A stretch of 64,000 bases of DNA from Lacimicrobium alkaliphilum (GTDB lineage: Bacteria > Pseudomonadota > Gammaproteobacteria > Enterobacterales > Alteromonadaceae): assembly GCF_002591895.1 (NCBI RefSeq), contig NZ_NISX01000001.1, forward strand, positions 375,540 to 439,539. Direction: 5' to 3'. A program made the position numbers and the translations under genes. The notes below the pieces were generated by a model. The model saw only the letters and a program-made list of their open reading frames with translations, had not been told where the DNA came from and made no database searches. Positions 9,249 to 18,075 of this stretch are shown here, one piece after another. Position 1 is the stretch's first letter, and each line of letters begins with the position of its first letter.

Positions 9249-9257
9249 TCTACAATT
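9249..9257 (+). promoter_or_regulatory. Likely sigma-S/sigma-70 promoter of the SdsR-like RNA
   Basis: The -10 element CTACAATTA has TACAAT at 9251-9256 and lies about 7 bp before the inferred RNA start. No good -35 hexamer is seen at the right distance. That fits a sigma-S promoter, which is how SdsR is transcribed in enterics (established knowledge for the family, inferred here). Confidence 0.6.
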
Positions 9258-9260
9258 AGA

Positions 9261-9382
9261 GTCCGGTACAAATTGAGATGAACAGTTTTCCCGTTTTCCA
9301 GGCTTTAAAAGTTAGCGCACGGCTCATTTATGAGCCATTCCCCTAAGCCCAAGACCCTCCCCGGGTTCTTGGGCCTTTTTTT
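9261..9382 (+). ncRNA. sdsR: SdsR (RyeB)-like Hfq-dependent small RNA
   Basis: The block TTAGCGCACGGCTC (9312-9325) followed by a short hairpin (GGCTCATTTATGAGCC) and ATTCCCCT is nearly the same as the conserved core of enteric SdsR as I remember it: TTAGCGCACGGCTC, hairpin, GAGCCATTTCCCT. As in SdsR, the core leads straight into a strong terminator. The start is set about 7 bp after the TACAAT box, giving roughly 120 nt (E. coli is about 104 nt). Position supports the call, because in E. coli SdsR is also encoded a short way from rsmF. SdsR is a stationary-phase RNA that base-pairs with mRNAs through Hfq. The rest of 9105-9399 holds no coding frame. Confidence 0.85.
9347..9382 (+). terminator. 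Rho-independent terminator of sdsR
   Basis: GCCCAAGA (9347-9354) pairs with TCTTGGGC (9367-9374) and inner CCC/GGG pairs extend the stem. Eight consecutive T follow (9375-9382). This is also the usual Hfq-binding 3' end of an sRNA. Confidence 0.9.
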
Positions 9383-9399
9383 ACCCCCCACAGACGTTG

Positions 9400-9924
9400 T
9401 TAGTCAGTTACAGTCTTCAGCTTAAGGCGATAACGAGCTGCGTTCTCCACATAATGTGCAGCAGAGGCTTGTAACATTTCACACTGTTCTTCAGTTAACT
9501 GGCGAATCACTTTAGCCGGGCTCCCCACCACTAAACTACGATCGGGTATCTGCATGTTTTCCGTTACCAGTGCACTGGCTCCTATCAGGCAATGCTTGCC
9601 GATCCTGGCCCCGTTTAGTATCACTGCATTAATTCCGATTAAGCTGTAATCATCGATTACACAGCCATGCAACATTGCTTTATGACCGACTGTCACTCCC
9701 TCACCCAGAGTAAGGGGTACGCCTTCATCTGTATGTAAAATGGCACCATCCTGAATGTTACTTTTTCTACCAATTACCACCTCGTGATTATCGGCGCGGA
9801 TCACTGCGTTAAACCATACAGAAGACTGCTTGTGTATCTTCACATCACCAATAATATGAGCACCGGGCGCTACATAGACGTCTTCATCCAGGCGGGGGTG
9901 CTTTGAATCCAGGCTGTATATCAC
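9400..9924 (-). CDS. Gamma-carbonic anhydrase family protein (YrdA/PaaY-like)
   Basis: This 174-residue protein is a left-handed beta-helix of hexapeptide repeats ([53 protein letters not shown]). The three metal-binding His of gamma-carbonic anhydrases can be placed in [14 protein letters not shown] and nearby. Family members form trimers and bind Zn or Fe; some hydrate CO2, others act on acyl-CoA or have unknown roles. The start is GTG at 9924, overlapping the tesB stop (GTGA), so translation is coupled to the thioesterase upstream. Confidence 0.88.
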   Translation of the reverse strand: MIYSLDSKHPRLDEDVYVAPGAHIIGDVKIHKQSSVWFNAVIRADNHEVVIGRKSNIQDGAILHTDEGVPLTLGEGVTVGHKAMLHGCVIDDYSLIGINAVILNGARIGKHCLIGASALVTENMQIPDRSLVVGSPAKVIRQLTEEQCEMLQASAAHYVENAARYRLKLKTVTD

Positions 9925-10787
9925 TGTTTTTCCACCTTACGCATAAGACCTTCCTGCATTGTTGAAGCCACCAGCTCACCTTTTCGATTAAATATCTGCC
10001 CTCTGGCAAATCCTCTGGAGCCTCCTGAGAATGGACTTTCCATACAATAGAGCAACCAGTCATCAAACCGAAACGGCCGGTGAAACCACATGGCGTGATC
10101 AATAGTCGCCATACGGATATTCGGATGCATAATAGACATACCATGGGGTTGAAGGGCAGTAACCAGAAAATAGTAATCGGAAGCATAGGTTAATGTTGTC
10201 TGGTGAATATTCAGATCATCCCCCAGTTTTTCCACACTTTTCATCCATACATTACGGGTAGGAGGTGCTACTGTGGGTTTCATGGGATTGATGGCCTGCA
10301 CTGTACGCATGTCGACAGGACGATGATAGGCCAGCTTTTCCACCATATTTTCCGGTAGCTTATCCAGTACATTCTCATAAAAGCGGATATCCGGTTCCAG
10401 GCTATCCGGATCGGGGACGTCGGGCATATCGGCGTGCTGGTGCGTCAACCCTTGTTCTTCCACCTGAAACGATACTGTCATGTAAAATATTGTTCTGCCA
10501 TTTTGGATCGCTTTCACACGGCGGGTGCAGAAGCTGCGTCCATCGCGAATAAATTCCACATCATAAACCACAGGTTTATTGGCATCGCCGGGCAACAGAA
10601 AGTAGCAATGCATTGAATGAGCGATACGATCTGGGTCTACGGTTTGCTGTGCCGCCGCCAGCGCCTGGCCCATTACCTGGCCACCAAACAATGCGCGAAA
10701 GCCTAAATCCCAGCTCAGGCCACGGTAAAGTCCCTTCTCAAGCCTTTCCAAGGTCAGTAATTCACTCAGTTGTACAGAATTTTTCAT
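9921..10787 (-). CDS. tesB: Acyl-CoA thioesterase II
   Basis: TesB hydrolyses medium- and long-chain acyl-CoA to free fatty acid and CoA. The 288-residue length equals the E. coli protein. Two hot-dog domains are visible: [20 protein letters not shown] and [19 protein letters not shown] in the first, [20 protein letters not shown] in the second, with the acid residue of the catalytic triad expected in LDHAMWF-type sequence. The ATG at 10787 is 5 bp after the stop of the kinase gene, so the kinase, tesB and gamma-CA genes form one transcription unit. Confidence 0.95.
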   Translation of the reverse strand: MKNSVQLSELLTLERLEKGLYRGLSWDLGFRALFGGQVMGQALAAAQQTVDPDRIAHSMHCYFLLPGDANKPVVYDVEFIRDGRSFCTRRVKAIQNGRTIFYMTVSFQVEEQGLTHQHADMPDVPDPDSLEPDIRFYENVLDKLPENMVEKLAYHRPVDMRTVQAINPMKPTVAPPTRNVWMKSVEKLGDDLNIHQTTLTYASDYYFLVTALQPHGMSIMHPNIRMATIDHAMWFHRPFRFDDWLLYCMESPFSGGSRGFARGQIFNRKGELVASTMQEGLMRKVEKQ

Positions 10788-10791
10788 GTTT

Positions 10792-12624
10792 TCAGGATCT
10801 CACTTCCAACGGATTGCGGGGATAGAACTTATCAGGCAGGCACGCCATATGTTCAAAGAAACGGGTATCTTTATAAGGCAGTTTCATAAAACCGGATATT
10901 CCTACACCATGAATTTTTGGTATATGCAATATTAGCTGTTTCAACAATGTACTGAATACCTGTTCTTTACTGTGATCCAGCAAAGTGTAGTAACTGTGTA
11001 CCTTGAGATGGGTTTCCAGTGCTTCAAAGATAATACAACCTGTGTGGTGAATATCATTTAATTCACTGAGAATAGCCAGGATGGTTTGCGGTAATTTAAG
11101 CAGCTCATCGGGATCATCACCGTCTTCAAAGTAGGAATGCATGCGACTTTGCGCCTCCTCCACTGAAATACGACTGACCTCGTAAGGTATCGCCATTCCC
11201 GGTTCAGGAACGAAGGGCTGGTGCACATCGCTGCGTTCCAGGTGCAGAGTATCCCGGGCATTAAACATACAGCTTTTGAACACCCCGACACGATGTATCG
11301 CTCTGGCGAGCGTGACGACATTGTTTACAGACACCTCAAAAGAATACTTCATTGCCGGATCATGCAGGTTGAGGCTGGAGTCGATATATATACCTTCAGG
11401 ATGCCAGCGTACCGCCAGCCCGCCTACTACGGGGTAGCGTCCGAGGCGACTCACTGCAGAGATAAATGCTTTTTCAGTCTGCCCCATGCCCTGCATATAA
11501 TTCTTATAATAACGCTCAAACTGCTCATCATTAAGATAGCGCAGCTCATCCTCTATCGATTCCGCTCGCAAAAACGATTTTCTGGAGCTGTAGACTACGG
11601 TATCGATCGGTTTGTCGCCATGATGGGTCCAACAGGGGATCACTGTCTGGTGTTGTTGTATGTTCTGGTCACTGAACAGTAAGTTGCGTAAATAGTTGGC
11701 ATTGCGCATAAAATAATCCCCGCCCTTTCGGCGGATATCAGCGTCATCACTGAGCATAGCGGTCAGAGTTTGGGCCAGTTCCTGTGGCAGGCCCAGCGCA
11801 TTGGGGGTAATCACCTGAGTACCAAAGCGACATGACTGACCCGATGCCAACGCATAAAGAGTGCTGGCGAGGCCCTGTTCATCAAAGCGCGGACTGGAAA
11901 GAGCACCATTGAGTTGCTCTTCACCGATAAAATATACGTCCCCCAGACGGGCATTGGTTTGTTGAAGATCACTGGACATTAAGTCCATCACACTGTTGCC
12001 GACATAGTGGCCATCGGCATCAAGCTGTGCATATACACAGGAGCCCCAGTCTATCAGTGCAATCTCTTCCTGTTCCTGATCAAACACCAGATTGGAAGGT
12101 TTGATATCGCCGTGCACAATAGGTTTGGCTATGCCATTTTGCCTATTTTCACGAAGGCTCCAGAGCAACTCCGCCAACTGGACTGCAATTTTTACAATCA
12201 GCCGGGTCGGCAGTGGCCCTTGCTGCAAAGAAATCTGTTCCAGGTCCAACCCTCTTGCCCGCCCCATTACAAGGATCGCCTGTTTTTTAATTCGCTGGAA
12301 CTCTTCCAGTTGCGGTACTCTGGGATGATCCACCTGGCTCAACATATAAGCTTCTTCTTCAAGACGATCCTGTACATGCTGAGGCAGGTTAATACGGGAG
12401 AATTTAAACACTAATTGCTGATTTCGCTCATTTACTCCGGCAAAAGCAAAACCAAAGGCCCCTTTACCGATCAGCTCGATGTTTTCATAACCGAGTAATT
12501 CCAGCTGCTCTATGCACAGATTAATCCAGTCCTTCAGCTTTTGCGCATCCTGATGAGATAGCAGATAAATGGATTGCTCATCAGGGATATAGAAATGCTT
12601 AAGTCTGGAATCTGGTACTGACAT
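10792..12624 (-). CDS. Serine/threonine-type protein kinase with unrecognised C-terminal half
   Basis: The 610-residue protein has an N-terminal eukaryotic-type kinase fold (about 35-300). Visible elements are the glycine loop GKGAFGFAFAG, the Lys in LVFKFSR, a helix-C-like EEEAYMLSQVDHPRV, the catalytic loop HGDIKPSNLVF (HGD in place of HRD), DWG in place of DFG (ALIDWGS), and IGEEQLNG where APE/SPEQL normally lies. The key Lys, Asp, Asn and Asp are all present, so it is probably active. Residues about 330-610 (from about VIPCWTHHGDKPIDTVVYSS) match nothing I recognise and are soluble, with no membrane segment. It heads the operon with tesB and follows rlmJ by 5 bp. Confidence 0.85.
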   Translation of the reverse strand: MSVPDSRLKHFYIPDEQSIYLLSHQDAQKLKDWINLCIEQLELLGYENIELIGKGAFGFAFAGVNERNQQLVFKFSRINLPQHVQDRLEEEAYMLSQVDHPRVPQLEEFQRIKKQAILVMGRARGLDLEQISLQQGPLPTRLIVKIAVQLAELLWSLRENRQNGIAKPIVHGDIKPSNLVFDQEQEEIALIDWGSCVYAQLDADGHYVGNSVMDLMSSDLQQTNARLGDVYFIGEEQLNGALSSPRFDEQGLASTLYALASGQSCRFGTQVITPNALGLPQELAQTLTAMLSDDADIRRKGGDYFMRNANYLRNLLFSDQNIQQHQTVIPCWTHHGDKPIDTVVYSSRKSFLRAESIEDELRYLNDEQFERYYKNYMQGMGQTEKAFISAVSRLGRYPVVGGLAVRWHPEGIYIDSSLNLHDPAMKYSFEVSVNNVVTLARAIHRVGVFKSCMFNARDTLHLERSDVHQPFVPEPGMAIPYEVSRISVEEAQSRMHSYFEDGDDPDELLKLPQTILAILSELNDIHHTGCIIFEALETHLKVHSYYTLLDHSKEQVFSTLLKQLILHIPKIHGVGISGFMKLPYKDTRFFEHMACLPDKFYPRNPLEVRS

Positions 12625-12629
12625 CGATG

Positions 12630-13472
12630 CTAATCCTGCTGAGCCAGCCAGCGAATCTGATAACTGCCTTCACCGCCCTGCCCCAGAGCCGTTGCCAGTT
12701 CAGGCATTAACATCTCTACATGCTGGTCGAACTGCCAGGGTGGATTAACAATCAGCATCCCTGAGCCATGCATGCCCAGTTGTTCATCCTGTGGCACCAC
12801 ACTGAGCCGAATATCCAGCACCGACTTATAAGGGCCCCTGCTGACCGCCTCAAGCATACCTTGACTGCGATCCCGCTGCTTAGCTAAAAGTGGATACCAG
12901 ATGGCATAAATACCGGTCTGCCAACGCCTGTACGCCTTATTCAGCGTGTCTGGGAGTACCTGATAGTCTGTTTCAAGCTCATAGGAGGGATCAATCAACA
13001 CCATGCCTCGTGCAGGCTTTGGTGGTGTAATAGCCACCAGGCCCTCAAACCCGTCACGGTGGTGAACGTGGACCCGGCGCTGCTGCTTATAATTTGCTTC
13101 AAGTTGCTGAACTTCGTTGTTATGCCATTCCATAAACTGAAGGCTGTCCTGTTTACGGCATAACCTTCTGGCAATTTCAGGGGAGCCCGGATAGCGATTA
13201 TGCTGACGGTATTGCTCTACAAGTTTTAAATACGCTTTTATATGCGAGCTCTGACATCCCGCATCCAACAGAATATCAATACCGGTTTGATACTCAGCGG
13301 TCTTCTGCGCCTGCTCAGAGGTTAAATCATAGATCCCCGCACCTGCGTGGGTGTCGATGTAAACAAATGCTTTGTCTTTGGCACAGAGCTTTTCCAGCAA
13401 CAGCATCTGGCAAAGATGCTTCAGTACATCAGCATGATTGCCTGCATGAAAAGCATGTCGGTAACTGAACAA
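12630..13472 (-). CDS. rlmJ: 23S rRNA (adenine-2030-N6)-methyltransferase RlmJ
   Basis: RlmJ makes m6A2030 in 23S rRNA. The 280-residue length matches E. coli. The N-terminus MFSYRHAFHAGNHADVLKH is the family hallmark, and the N6-adenine methyltransferase motif is in MVLIDPSYE (DPPY-type, here DPSY). It is first in the minus-strand cluster rlmJ-kinase-tesB-gammaCA, with a 5-bp gap to the kinase. Confidence 0.96.
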   Translation of the reverse strand: MFSYRHAFHAGNHADVLKHLCQMLLLEKLCAKDKAFVYIDTHAGAGIYDLTSEQAQKTAEYQTGIDILLDAGCQSSHIKAYLKLVEQYRQHNRYPGSPEIARRLCRKQDSLQFMEWHNNEVQQLEANYKQQRRVHVHHRDGFEGLVAITPPKPARGMVLIDPSYELETDYQVLPDTLNKAYRRWQTGIYAIWYPLLAKQRDRSQGMLEAVSRGPYKSVLDIRLSVVPQDEQLGMHGSGMLIVNPPWQFDQHVEMLMPELATALGQGGEGSYQIRWLAQQD

Positions 13473-13565
13473 TGCGTTATTCCAATTAAATTTATCTGAC
13501 TGACGGTAGTTTAAGGGATTTTAATAGTCCTGACATCTCTGTCCTGGTTTGCAAAGAGACGCCCT

Positions 13566-14843
13566 CTACTCTCCTTTAATAATTTTTCCGCCTTTAATCA
13601 CTACTTTTACATCCTCCAGTATTCTGATGTTTTCTAGAGGGTCGCCTTCAACGGCAACCATATCAGCCAGCATGCCTGCTTTGAGTTGTCCCCGGTCAGA
13701 TACACCCAATAAGCCCGCTGCATTAATCGTAGTACTCTGAATGGCGTGCAATGGGCTCATTCCGCGCTTAACCATGGCGTGAAATTCTAATCTCGCATCT
13801 TTATGTTGCATCACACCGGCATCACTCCCCAGAGCGATGTTAATCTTATGTTTAAGTGCCAGTTTAAAGCTGGTTTCAACATGGGGTTTGAGAAATTCAT
13901 TTTTTTTCACTGTCCACTCAGGTGTTTCAGGGGGCAGTGGAACATCATTTAAATGTATAGTGGGCACGTAGTATGTTCCCCTCGTTTTCATCTCCTGAAT
14001 AATTTCCGGGGTCAGCATAGAGCCATGCTCTATAGAGGCTACACCGGCCTTTACTGCCGCCATAATTCCCTCACTGCCATGGGCATGAGCCATCACCTTT
14101 AGCCCGTGTCGGGTGCTTTCTTCAACTATTACCTGTAACTCTTCATCTGAATACTGCTGTGCCCCCGGACTGTTGCCTTTTGAGAAAACACCAGCAGTAG
14201 CACAGACTTTGATCACTTTGACACCATGTTTTGCCTGATAACGAATGGCTTTAAGCAGTTCATCTTTACCATCGGCGATTCCTTGCTGAGGACCGAGTTC
14301 CATGATCCCCGGAGCAAATCCGGTAATGTCACAGTGGCCGCCAGTGATAGAGATATAATGGCCAGCCGGAAACATACGCGGGCCAATAACATGGCCCTTA
14401 TCGATAGCCCGCATCAGGGCAACATCGGGAAAACCCGGAAACCCACCTGCATCCCTTACGGTAGTAAAGCCCGCGTTAAGCATGTCACCACCGAACTTCA
14501 CTCCGTGTAGAGCCCAGTCTGCCGAGGTTTCCATAACCGGCGCTGTGGTCCAGTGATCATCATTAAAATAATCCAGCGTGATATGACTATGCATATCCAT
14601 AAAACCCGGCAACAGGGTTAAGTCTCCCAGTTCAAGAATTCTGGCATCATCAGGCAGGTTTTGCGGATTTATCCCGGCGATCAATCCGTCTTCAATCACA
14701 AACACGGCAGGAGAAATCATTTCTCCACTTTGCACATCAAGATAACGACCGGCTTTGACCACCAGCGCTGTCTCAGCCAGCAGTGTATTGCTGAAAAAGC
14801 ACAGGAAAACCAGGGTAGCGATGAGAGACTTTATCTGTTTCAC
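13566..14843 (-). CDS. Secreted metal-dependent amidohydrolase (Xaa-Pro dipeptidase/imidazolonepropionase-like)
   Basis: This 425-residue protein has a signal peptide (LIATLVFLCFFSNTLLAETA), so it acts in the periplasm or outside. Amidohydrolase metal ligands are visible: HxH in DMHSHITLDYF, Lys in VKVIKVCATAG, His in KVMAHAHGSEGI and SIEHGSML, and the catalytic Asp in ALGSDAGVMQHKDA. This subgroup includes peptidases cleaving Xaa-Pro or Xaa-Arg dipeptides; the substrate here is unknown. It lies downstream of the membrane-bound winged-helix regulator, with a 148-bp gap that contains an inverted repeat. Confidence 0.88.
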   Translation of the reverse strand: MKQIKSLIATLVFLCFFSNTLLAETALVVKAGRYLDVQSGEMISPAVFVIEDGLIAGINPQNLPDDARILELGDLTLLPGFMDMHSHITLDYFNDDHWTTAPVMETSADWALHGVKFGGDMLNAGFTTVRDAGGFPGFPDVALMRAIDKGHVIGPRMFPAGHYISITGGHCDITGFAPGIMELGPQQGIADGKDELLKAIRYQAKHGVKVIKVCATAGVFSKGNSPGAQQYSDEELQVIVEESTRHGLKVMAHAHGSEGIMAAVKAGVASIEHGSMLTPEIIQEMKTRGTYYVPTIHLNDVPLPPETPEWTVKKNEFLKPHVETSFKLALKHKINIALGSDAGVMQHKDARLEFHAMVKRGMSPLHAIQSTTINAAGLLGVSDRGQLKAGMLADMVAVEGDPLENIRILEDVKVVIKGGKIIKGE

Positions 14844-14872
14844 TGAAATGACCCCTTTGGTGTCAGTGATAT

Positions 14873-14891
14873 TAAGGTGTTTTACACCTTA
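14873..14891. promoter_or_regulatory. Inverted repeat upstream of the amidohydrolase gene, possible operator
   Basis: TAAGGTGT (14873-14880) and ACACCTTA (14884-14891) form a perfect 8-bp inverted repeat with a TTT spacer. It starts 30 bp before the ATG of the amidohydrolase. No T-run follows on the minus strand, so a regulator site is more likely than a terminator for the upstream gene. The binding protein is unknown. Confidence 0.4.
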
Positions 14892-14991
14892 GTCGGGATG
14901 ACTTCAGATTAATAGTCATAAAGGCGATGTAATCCAAAGTGGGGTTTGCAAACGATGCTTATATCACCGGTCCGTTCACTGTATTTGTCAA

Positions 14992-17313
14992 TTATTCCGT
15001 GATTTTGGTATTACCGGTATTTAGCTGTTGTCGTTGCTGCTGCTGTTCAGACTCAATTAATCTGCTTAGTCGACTAAACTCCGGCAGTCTTTTTAATGCC
15101 CTGGCATTATCACTCTTATCAGAGTGTATAAATAACCACCAGAGCGGAACCCAGCCTTTTTTATAGGCCTGTAATAGTAGCGTCAACATTTCCTCAGTTT
15201 TCCCTTGTATAAACAGATGGTTAGCCCTGACTCCGGAGTGCAACGCCCAATCTGGCCATTGCTGTTCAAGATACGCAAGCTGGTGCGAAAGCGTATTTTT
15301 TATCCTTGAGTTATCACTCAGAGCCAGCAGCGCCAGTGACAGTTCACTATTATGAATATTCACTGTGACGTCTGGCTTAAGTGGCGAAGGCTGCACCTTT
15401 GCCAGTTCGCGAGCCCCCTGATGTTGTTTTTCAAGGGCCAGATAATTCTGCCGCAACAGAGGGACAAGATCATATGTGCCCGTGCGAATGGATTGCATAG
15501 ACTGCAACATACTGAGGCTTATCTGCGGTTCCTTATTCTGATATCCAAGACGAATAAAATTTTTCCAGAACCGGGCATCGACGGAATCGCCATATAAAGA
15601 TGCCGTACGCTCAAACCAGCTTGCGGCTTCGGCCTGCAGATCCAGCTCTAAATAGAGCAGTCCAAGGTAAGCACTGTTGGCTGCAGAGCCCGGATCCAGG
15701 CTCAGACACTGTTGCATGGCCAGGATCGCATCAGCCAACCGCCCCACTTTATGCAGTATCCTGGCTTGCCAGACATAACTCCAACTGTAATCCTGATCCA
15801 CACTCTGAGCCACAGAAATTGCCTGTAGAGCCTGTTCGGACTGCCCTGAGTAGTAGTAGACGATGGCCAGGTTGATATTGACCCAAGGCGAAAGTGGATC
15901 CGCCTGCCTGGCACGTAAGGCGTACTCTAACGCTTTATCCGGCTGGCTCTGGGCCACTGCTAACTCAGACAAAAGATACCAGGCCTGTGCATTAGGTGAG
16001 CGTACTTCCAGAGCCCGTTCCAGGGCCTTTGTGGCATCGTCAAATCGCTGTTCCAGAGTGGCCAGGATGGCCCGGGCATGGAGTGCATCTACCTGATCAG
16101 GATCCAGCGCCAATGCCTGTTCTATGGCATAACCGGCCTTACGGATGGCTTCATTTTTGTCCATGTAAATATCATGAAAGTGATACCGGGCATAAATATA
16201 AGCCAGACTGCCGTGGGCCGCGGCAAAATCAGGCTCAACATTAATGGCATCCAGAAAGGCCTTTTCAGCCCGGTAAAACCATTCACTGGTTGAACCATTC
16301 ATCCACCAATAACGACCTTGTAAATAGTGTTGATACGCCTGCACCTCGATCCGCTCGGGGGCCCATTTCGCATTCTCTGCTGCGGCCTTATCTGGTAGCA
16401 AATAGTGGTGAACATCTTGGCTAATCTGGCGACTGACATCACTCAGTTGATCTTGCGGACCGGTATATGTCCTGTTCCAGGCGGCAGTCTTGCGCCGTGC
16501 ATCCACCAGCTCGACCTGAATAACATACCCCTGTTCGTTGAGTTGTTGCAGATTACCCACAAGCAAATATCTGACCGCCAGTTCCTGTGCAACTTTCTGT
16601 GCAGACAGCTCAGTATTGCCATAGGAGAAAGAGGAGTAACGTGATGTCAGGTCTAAATCAGATGTTTTCGTCAGCGCCGTTAATACCTCATCAGCAATAC
16701 CATTAGCCAGGTAATCATATTGGGGATTACCAGACTGATTGGTTAAAGGAAGTACACCCACATCAGGTTTGACAATCACTGATTCGGCATACTCCGTCGC
16801 CGGTTGATGCAACCAACTAAGCTCAAAGGCCAGCCACAACACAAAAAATACCGCCGGCAGTATCCAAACCAAATGTTTAAGTGAAAAGGTTCGGGGCTTT
16901 TTTCGTGGCGCAGGGGACGAAACATCTGCGTTCATTGCTACACCAGTATCCCTGACGCTGCTGCCAGTACCATCATGCCATTTAATATCACTGGCCAGTC
17001 GATAGCCTTTTTTGGGGATGGTCTGTATCAACTTCCTTGACTGGTTGTCATTCAGTGCTTTTCTTAGCTGGGAAATGGTCCGGGTAAGGGCCTCTTCAAC
17101 CACCACCTGCTGCCCCCAAACGCGATCAAACAAAACCTCCCGTTCAACAGTTTGCCCCGCATGTTCAACGAGCACCAAAAGAACATGCATTGCCCGGGGT
17201 TCTACATGCAGAGTCTGCTGTTTGTGGTAAATGCTGTTATTACCAGTGTCGATGCGAAACTCGCCAATGGTAAATTGTCCACCCGGGGTTTTCCCTTTCC
17301 CCATCAGCTCCAC
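14992..17313 (-). CDS. CadC/ToxR-type membrane transcriptional regulator with TPR domain
   Basis: Residues about 15-110 are an OmpR-type winged helix (FTIGEFRIDTGNNSIYH, VWGQQVVVEEALTRTISQLR, IQTIPKKGYRLASDI). One membrane segment follows (about 148-168, VWILPAVFFVLWLAFEL). A periplasmic part begins VGVLPLTNQSGNPQYDYLAN, and TPR-like helices run from about 330 to the C-terminus. In this class a periplasmic signal controls DNA binding at the membrane. The 773-residue length is normal for TPR-bearing members. The start is GTG at 17313 or ATG at 17304; the latter overlaps the stop of a possible leader peptide. A small secreted TPR gene lies divergently 156 bp away. Confidence 0.85.
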   Translation of the reverse strand: MELMGKGKTPGGQFTIGEFRIDTGNNSIYHKQQTLHVEPRAMHVLLVLVEHAGQTVEREVLFDRVWGQQVVVEEALTRTISQLRKALNDNQSRKLIQTIPKKGYRLASDIKWHDGTGSSVRDTGVAMNADVSSPAPRKKPRTFSLKHLVWILPAVFFVLWLAFELSWLHQPATEYAESVIVKPDVGVLPLTNQSGNPQYDYLANGIADEVLTALTKTSDLDLTSRYSSFSYGNTELSAQKVAQELAVRYLLVGNLQQLNEQGYVIQVELVDARRKTAAWNRTYTGPQDQLSDVSRQISQDVHHYLLPDKAAAENAKWAPERIEVQAYQHYLQGRYWWMNGSTSEWFYRAEKAFLDAINVEPDFAAAHGSLAYIYARYHFHDIYMDKNEAIRKAGYAIEQALALDPDQVDALHARAILATLEQRFDDATKALERALEVRSPNAQAWYLLSELAVAQSQPDKALEYALRARQADPLSPWVNINLAIVYYYSGQSEQALQAISVAQSVDQDYSWSYVWQARILHKVGRLADAILAMQQCLSLDPGSAANSAYLGLLYLELDLQAEAASWFERTASLYGDSVDARFWKNFIRLGYQNKEPQISLSMLQSMQSIRTGTYDLVPLLRQNYLALEKQHQGARELAKVQPSPLKPDVTVNIHNSELSLALLALSDNSRIKNTLSHQLAYLEQQWPDWALHSGVRANHLFIQGKTEEMLTLLLQAYKKGWVPLWWLFIHSDKSDNARALKRLPEFSRLSRLIESEQQQQRQQLNTGNTKITE

Positions 17314-17342
17314 ACCCTGCTTTTTGCCATTTTAATCTCCAT
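17304..17342 (-). other. Possible leader peptide ORF coupled to the regulator start
   Basis: An ATG at 17342 opens a 12-codon frame (MEIKMAKSRVWS). Its internal ATG at 17330 has GGAG 6 bases upstream. The TGA stop overlaps the ATG at 17304 of the regulator (TGATG), the layout of translational coupling. It could be chance, because the GTG at 17313 is also a usable start. Confidence 0.3.
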
Positions 17343-17469
17343 TAGAAAGACATTAGCTTTTCATTCTTTGTTCGTCAGGCACAAGCCCCGGTAGTTTCTT
17401 ATAACTGTTCCTGTGCCGGCAATCTGACAGTTCGGTTCACAACAAGTGTATTTATAAGGGGCTTAAGCC

Positions 17470-17955
17470 ATGTTCAAACATTTATTTAAAAACACCACTA
17501 TTGCCTTTTCATTAACAGCTGCCTGCTACGTTCAGGCCAATGACAACCTGGAACTGAAAACAAGTTATCAGGATGTACCCGGCGTAAGAAATATTGAAGC
17601 CGGACAATACCAGACAGGTATCCAGAAATTAAAAACCTTGCTGGGCAATACCCGGCTGCCTGAACTGACAGCGCCTGCGCACATCAACCTCTGTGTCGCC
17701 TATACCGCTCTGGGCCAGATAAATAATGCCGAAGCTTTTTGCGATATGGCTATTAAACAGCATAGCAGCAAGCGCGACCTGAGCATTGCATACAATAACC
17801 GTGGCGTACTGCACTATGTGCAGGGTAAAACCGAACAGGGTTTGAAGGATATGCAAATAGCCACTGAACTCAATCCCGCTAATAGTCTTGCTGTGCGCAA
17901 TGCAATCAGACTCTCAGGAGTTGAGGGCATGACACAAGTTATCAGCAGCCTGTAA
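17470..17955 (+). CDS. Small secreted TPR protein
   Basis: This 161-residue protein has a signal peptide (FKNTTIAFSLTAACYVQAND) and three TPR-like helical pairs: RNIEAGQYQTGIQKLKTLLG, PAHINLCVAYTALGQINNAE, and IAYNNRGVLHYVQGKTEQGL. The start is the ATG at 17470 with AAGGGG 10 bases upstream. It is transcribed away from the CadC-like regulator, so it is a likely target or sensing partner of it (inference from arrangement only). The product should be periplasmic and bind peptides or proteins. Confidence 0.8.
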   Translation: MFKHLFKNTTIAFSLTAACYVQANDNLELKTSYQDVPGVRNIEAGQYQTGIQKLKTLLGNTRLPELTAPAHINLCVAYTALGQINNAEAFCDMAIKQHSSKRDLSIAYNNRGVLHYVQGKTEQGLKDMQIATELNPANSLAVRNAIRLSGVEGMTQVISSL

Positions 17956-18033
17956 ACTGAAACACATTACCAACAGTATTCAAGGGCCGCTTCAACTGAA
18001 CAGCGGAACGCCCTCAAAGGTGAACCAAAATGA

Positions 18034-18060
18034 AAACCCGCGTACTCCGCGGGTTTTTAC
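18034..18060. terminator. Bidirectional terminator between the TPR gene and the bkd operon
   Basis: AAACCCGCG (18034-18042) pairs with CGCGGGTTT (18048-18056) around a TACTC loop. Five T's (18054-18058) end the plus-strand transcript, and AAAA on the left gives a short T-run for the minus strand. The two genes converge here. Confidence 0.85.
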
Positions 18061-18075
18061 GCATTCTGGCGATTT

